The notes below the pieces were generated by a model. It had not been told where the DNA came from. It made no database searches and saw nothing but the letters and a program-made list of their open reading frames with translations. The translations under genes were made by a program, and so were the position numbers. Source: Filomicrobium sp. (GTDB lineage: Bacteria; Pseudomonadota; Alphaproteobacteria; Rhizobiales; Hyphomicrobiaceae). From it: DNA of 8,957 nt. Below, one piece after another: positions 7,153-8,957 of the stretch. Position 1 is the stretch's first letter; every line of letters starts with the position of its first letter. The DNA lies in NCBI GenBank assembly GCA_021775655.1, contig JAJFHK010000357.1, forward strand, positions 1 through 8,957, in the 5' to 3' direction.

Positions 7153-7782
7153 ATGTATCAGGTCAAGGAAATCTTTCTCACGCTGCAAGGCGAAGGAGCC
7201 AATGCAGGACGCGTCGCTGTTTTTTGTAGGTTCGCTGGCTGTAACTTGTGGAGCGGCCGTGAGGAAGACCGAGACAAGGCTGTTTGCCGTTTTTGCGATA
7301 CGGACTTTGTCGGGACCGACGGAACTGGCGGTGGAAAATTCGAGACGGCGGAAGTACTTGCCGCAGCTGTGGCGGCGGCTTGGAAAGGGGAAGGGATAGC
7401 AAAGCTGGTTGTCTTGACCGGAGGTGAGCCGATGCTCCAAGTCGACACGGCGCTGATCGGCGCGCTGCATCGGGCGGGTTTCGAAATCGCAATCGAGACA
7501 AACGGAACCTTCGCAGTACCGCGGGAAATCGATTGGATTTGCGTCAGCCCGAAGGCAGGAGCGGAACTCGTGCAGCTGACCGGAGATGAGCTAAAGCTTG
7601 TTTACCCTCAGGTTGGACTGATGCCGGAGGTCATGGTGGAGTTGGACTTCGGAATAAAGTTACTGCAGCCTATGGATGGTCCGGAAGCCGGGCAGAACAC
7701 GGCTGCGGCGGTTGCCTATTGCCAGGCCCATCCGAGATGGCGACTTTCGCTGCAGACCCACAAACTAATCGGAATCCCGTGA
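7153..7782 (+). CDS. queE: 7-carboxy-7-deazaguanine synthase
   Basis: QueE is a radical SAM enzyme that contracts the ring of 6-carboxy-5,6,7,8-tetrahydropterin to 7-carboxy-7-deazaguanine. The 209 residues fit the family. YQVKEIFLTLQGEG at 2-15 is the typical start. The cluster motif is the variant CX14CX2C, at Cys30, Cys45 and Cys48, followed by DT, rather than the usual CX3CX2C; this variant is known from QueE enzymes such as that of Burkholderia multivorans. The SAM-binding GGEP is at 90-93, ETNGT at 115-119 and the C-terminal QTHKLIGIP is present. The ATG at 7153 is preferred over an in-frame TTG at 7144 because the protein then begins as the family does. The GAGGA site is only 2 bases from this ATG, which is short. 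It supplies the substrate for QueC. Confidence 0.96.
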   Translation: MYQVKEIFLTLQGEGANAGRVAVFCRFAGCNLWSGREEDRDKAVCRFCDTDFVGTDGTGGGKFETAEVLAAAVAAAWKGEGIAKLVVLTGGEPMLQVDTALIGALHRAGFEIAIETNGTFAVPREIDWICVSPKAGAELVQLTGDELKLVYPQVGLMPEVMVELDFGIKLLQPMDGPEAGQNTAAAVAYCQAHPRWRLSLQTHKLIGIP

Positions 7783-7783
7783 T

Positions 7784-7833
7784 CAGAGGCGCTGCTCCGG
7801 TTTCAGCCTAAGCATAGCGACAGTCGGCCTCTG
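7784..7833 (+). other. Inverted repeat in the queE-queD spacer
   Basis: CAGAGGC (7784-7790) and GCCTCTG (7827-7833) form a perfect 7-bp stem around 36 bases. Inside, GCTG (7791-7794) can pair with CAGC (7804-7807) directly stacked on the outer stem. No T run follows, so it is not a typical terminator. It could set the relative amounts of the upstream and downstream parts of the operon mRNA. Confidence 0.4.
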
Positions 7834-7867
7834 GTCGCCGAGCGCGAAGTTCTCTAAATATCGCACT

Positions 7868-8257
7868 ATGAAAATCTACAAGGACTTTACATTCGAAGCT
7901 GCCCACTACTTGCCCAGCGCACCGCCGGATCATCCCAATTCGCGTGTGCACGGTCATTCATTTCGAGCGCGTATCTGGGTTAAAGGCGAGCCGGATGACG
8001 ATAGCGGCGTAATCGTTCCCTTTGATGAATTGTCGGCGGCGGTTGCCGATGCGCGCGATGCGCTGGACCACCGGTTCCTCAATGAGATCGAAGGGCTTGA
8101 TGCTCCTACTCTGGAGCGCATCGCTATGTGGCTGTGGAACCGGCTTGCAAATCGTTTGCCGGGGTTGTCACGGATCGAAGTATCTCGCGACAGCTGCAAT
8201 GAGGGCTGTGTTTATGATGGGCCGGGTGAAGATGAAACACGGATGGCGGCAGAGTGA
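7868..8257 (+). CDS. queD: 6-carboxytetrahydropterin synthase homologue without the usual catalytic Cys
   Basis: QueD converts dihydroneopterin triphosphate to 6-carboxy-5,6,7,8-tetrahydropterin, the substrate of QueE. The 129 residues align without large gaps with E. coli QueD as I remember it: KDFTFEAAHYLP at the start, HGHSF at 28-32, LDHRFLN at 66-72 and SCNEGCVYDGP near the end. Zinc ligands His13, His28 and His30 are kept, as are Asp67 and His68, which match catalytic Asp70 and His71. At the position of catalytic Cys27 this protein has Asn24 (HPNSR in place of HKCGR), and at Glu110 it has Asp108. Cys110 and Cys114 are kept. No clear ribosome site precedes the ATG, and the gene follows an 85-base spacer with an inverted repeat. 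Operon context strongly supports the QueD role, but the chemistry may be changed. Confidence 0.9.
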   Translation: MKIYKDFTFEAAHYLPSAPPDHPNSRVHGHSFRARIWVKGEPDDDSGVIVPFDELSAAVADARDALDHRFLNEIEGLDAPTLERIAMWLWNRLANRLPGLSRIEVSRDSCNEGCVYDGPGEDETRMAAE

Positions 8258-8260
8258 TTC

Positions 8261-8731
8261 ATGGCAAAGGATGATAAGAATGCGCCTGCCGTCGACCAGC
8301 TCGGCCGGCATGTCGGCATGCCTTCTTCGCCAACGGATGCAGTTCTTGAACGGGTGGAGAACCCGCATGCCGATACAGTCTATGTTGCGCGCTTCACGGC
8401 TCCGGAATTCACTTCCTTGTGTCCCGTCACAGGGCAACCCGACTTCGCGCATCTCGTCATCGACTATGTGCCGGATCAATGGCTGGTGGAGTCAAAATCA
8501 CTGAAGTTGTATCTGTCGGCATTTCGTAATCAGGGTGCATTCCACGAGGATTGCACGGTCGCGATCGGCAAGCGGCTCGTAGAATTACTGGAACCGCAGT
8601 TTCTTCGCATCGGCGGCTACTGGTATCCGCGAGGAGGAATCCCGATTGATGTGTTTTGGCAGTCGGGGACGTGTCCCGAAGGAGTCTGGCTCCCAGAGCA
8701 GGGTGTTGCGCCATATCGCGGCCGTGGATGA
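8261..8731 (+). CDS. queF: NADPH-dependent preQ0 reductase (preQ1 synthase)
   Basis: QueF reduces the nitrile of preQ0 to the aminomethyl group of preQ1, the base inserted into tRNA by Tgt. With 156 residues it is the short, unimodular type. Nucleophilic Cys54 lies in [11 protein letters not shown], with proton donor Asp61 at the end of that motif. The NADPH-binding QueF motif [20 protein letters not shown] runs from 77 to 96. GGIPIDVFW at 125-133 is also conserved. The start lies 3 bases after the queD stop, so translation is probably coupled. With QueC, QueE and QueD it completes the path from the pterin precursor to preQ1, which points to queuosine rather than archaeosine or DNA modification. 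Only an SH3-domain gene on the opposite strand follows. Confidence 0.97.
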   Translation: MAKDDKNAPAVDQLGRHVGMPSSPTDAVLERVENPHADTVYVARFTAPEFTSLCPVTGQPDFAHLVIDYVPDQWLVESKSLKLYLSAFRNQGAFHEDCTVAIGKRLVELLEPQFLRIGGYWYPRGGIPIDVFWQSGTCPEGVWLPEQGVAPYRGRG

Positions 8732-8743
8732 AGGCTGGGCCGG

Positions 8744-8957
8744 TTATTCGCCTAAATATTTCATGTTGGTCCAGCCGACGATCCCGCGCCAGCTGATGCG
8801 GCACCACTTCCCTTCGCAAGGCCCCAGGCATTGGATGCCCGATCCGTGAGCGTCGATGCGGCCAACGACATTTGATGATGCGCGGGGCTCCGAGCGGACA
8901 TTTAGGGTGTCCCAGTCGGCGACGTTGCGAACACGGTAGGTGTCGGGGCCATGGGCG
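8744..8957 (-). CDS. Bacterial SH3-domain protein, C-terminal part only
   Basis: The last 70 codons of a minus-strand gene whose start lies beyond the right edge. The frame reads YRVRNVADWDTLNVRSEPRA, then SSNVVGRIDAHGSGI, then CEGKWCRISWRGIVGWTNMK and ends YLGE. LNVRSEP, the G-x-W-C-R-I core and the GIVGW segment are the signature of the bacterial SH3 (SH3b) fold, which usually binds cell-wall peptides or acts as a targeting domain in exported proteins. Three cysteines lie close together within the visible part (C-x3-C-x4-C). A signal peptide or other domain would be in the missing N-terminal part. It converges on queF with a 12-base gap and no visible terminator between them. Confidence 0.85.
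   Translation of the reverse strand, partial: AHGPDTYRVRNVADWDTLNVRSEPRASSNVVGRIDAHGSGIQCLGPCEGKWCRISWRGIVGWTNMKYLGE

Noticed and set aside
6817..7470. Open minus-strand frame of 217 codons opposite queC, the small protein and queE.
   Set aside because: It spans three well-supported plus-strand genes and has no recognisable motif.
8022..8504. Out-of-frame plus reading across the queD-queF junction.
   Set aside because: Both queD and queF are intact in their own frames with all family motifs.

Overview
The window looks like chromosomal DNA from an alphaproteobacterium, most likely Hyphomicrobiales-like. The evidence is the set eno, ftsB, a DUF5076 protein, a GlsB-type membrane protein, lipA and a RatA/COQ10 protein in that order on one strand, a QueE with a CX14CX2C cluster, and a consensus-type CtrA box. 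GC content looks moderately high by eye; I did not compute it. No rRNA, tRNA, CRISPR array, transposase or integrase is visible.

Minus-strand block (1-5803, transcribed right to left): eno, then ftsB behind a promoter with a TTAA-N7-TTAAC CtrA-type box, then a DUF5076 protein, three tandem small lipoproteins, two tandem GlsB/YeaQ/YmgE-type membrane proteins, lipA, and the first 53 codons of a RatA/COQ10-like START-domain gene cut by the left edge. In rhizobia, as I recall it, the genes for the pyruvate dehydrogenase complex (pdhA, pdhB, pdhC, lpd) sit between ftsB and lipA. Here the flanking genes are kept, no PDH gene is present, and a lipoprotein array occupies part of that space. The first and third lipoproteins share a Cys-bounded domain of about 50 residues; the first and second share nearly the same start region and signal peptide.

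Divergent region (5804-6190): 387 bases without a gene, holding the upstream regions of eno (minus) and the que operon (plus). It contains a plus-oriented stem-loop followed by a clear intrinsic terminator that ends about 40 bases before queC. No plus-strand gene lies upstream of this terminator in the window, so it probably attenuates the que operon or ends a small RNA.

Plus-strand block (6191-8731): queC, an unnamed 84-residue protein overlapping its end, queE, queD and queF. Together these cover CPH4 to CDG to preQ0 to preQ1, the free-base part of queuosine biosynthesis; folE, tgt, queA and queG are not here. The QueD keeps its zinc ligands and Asp-His pair but has Asn where the Escherichia coli enzyme has its catalytic Cys27, and Asp where it has Glu110.

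Right edge (8744-8957, minus): the C-terminal 70 residues of a bacterial SH3-domain protein, convergent with queF and open at the window edge.
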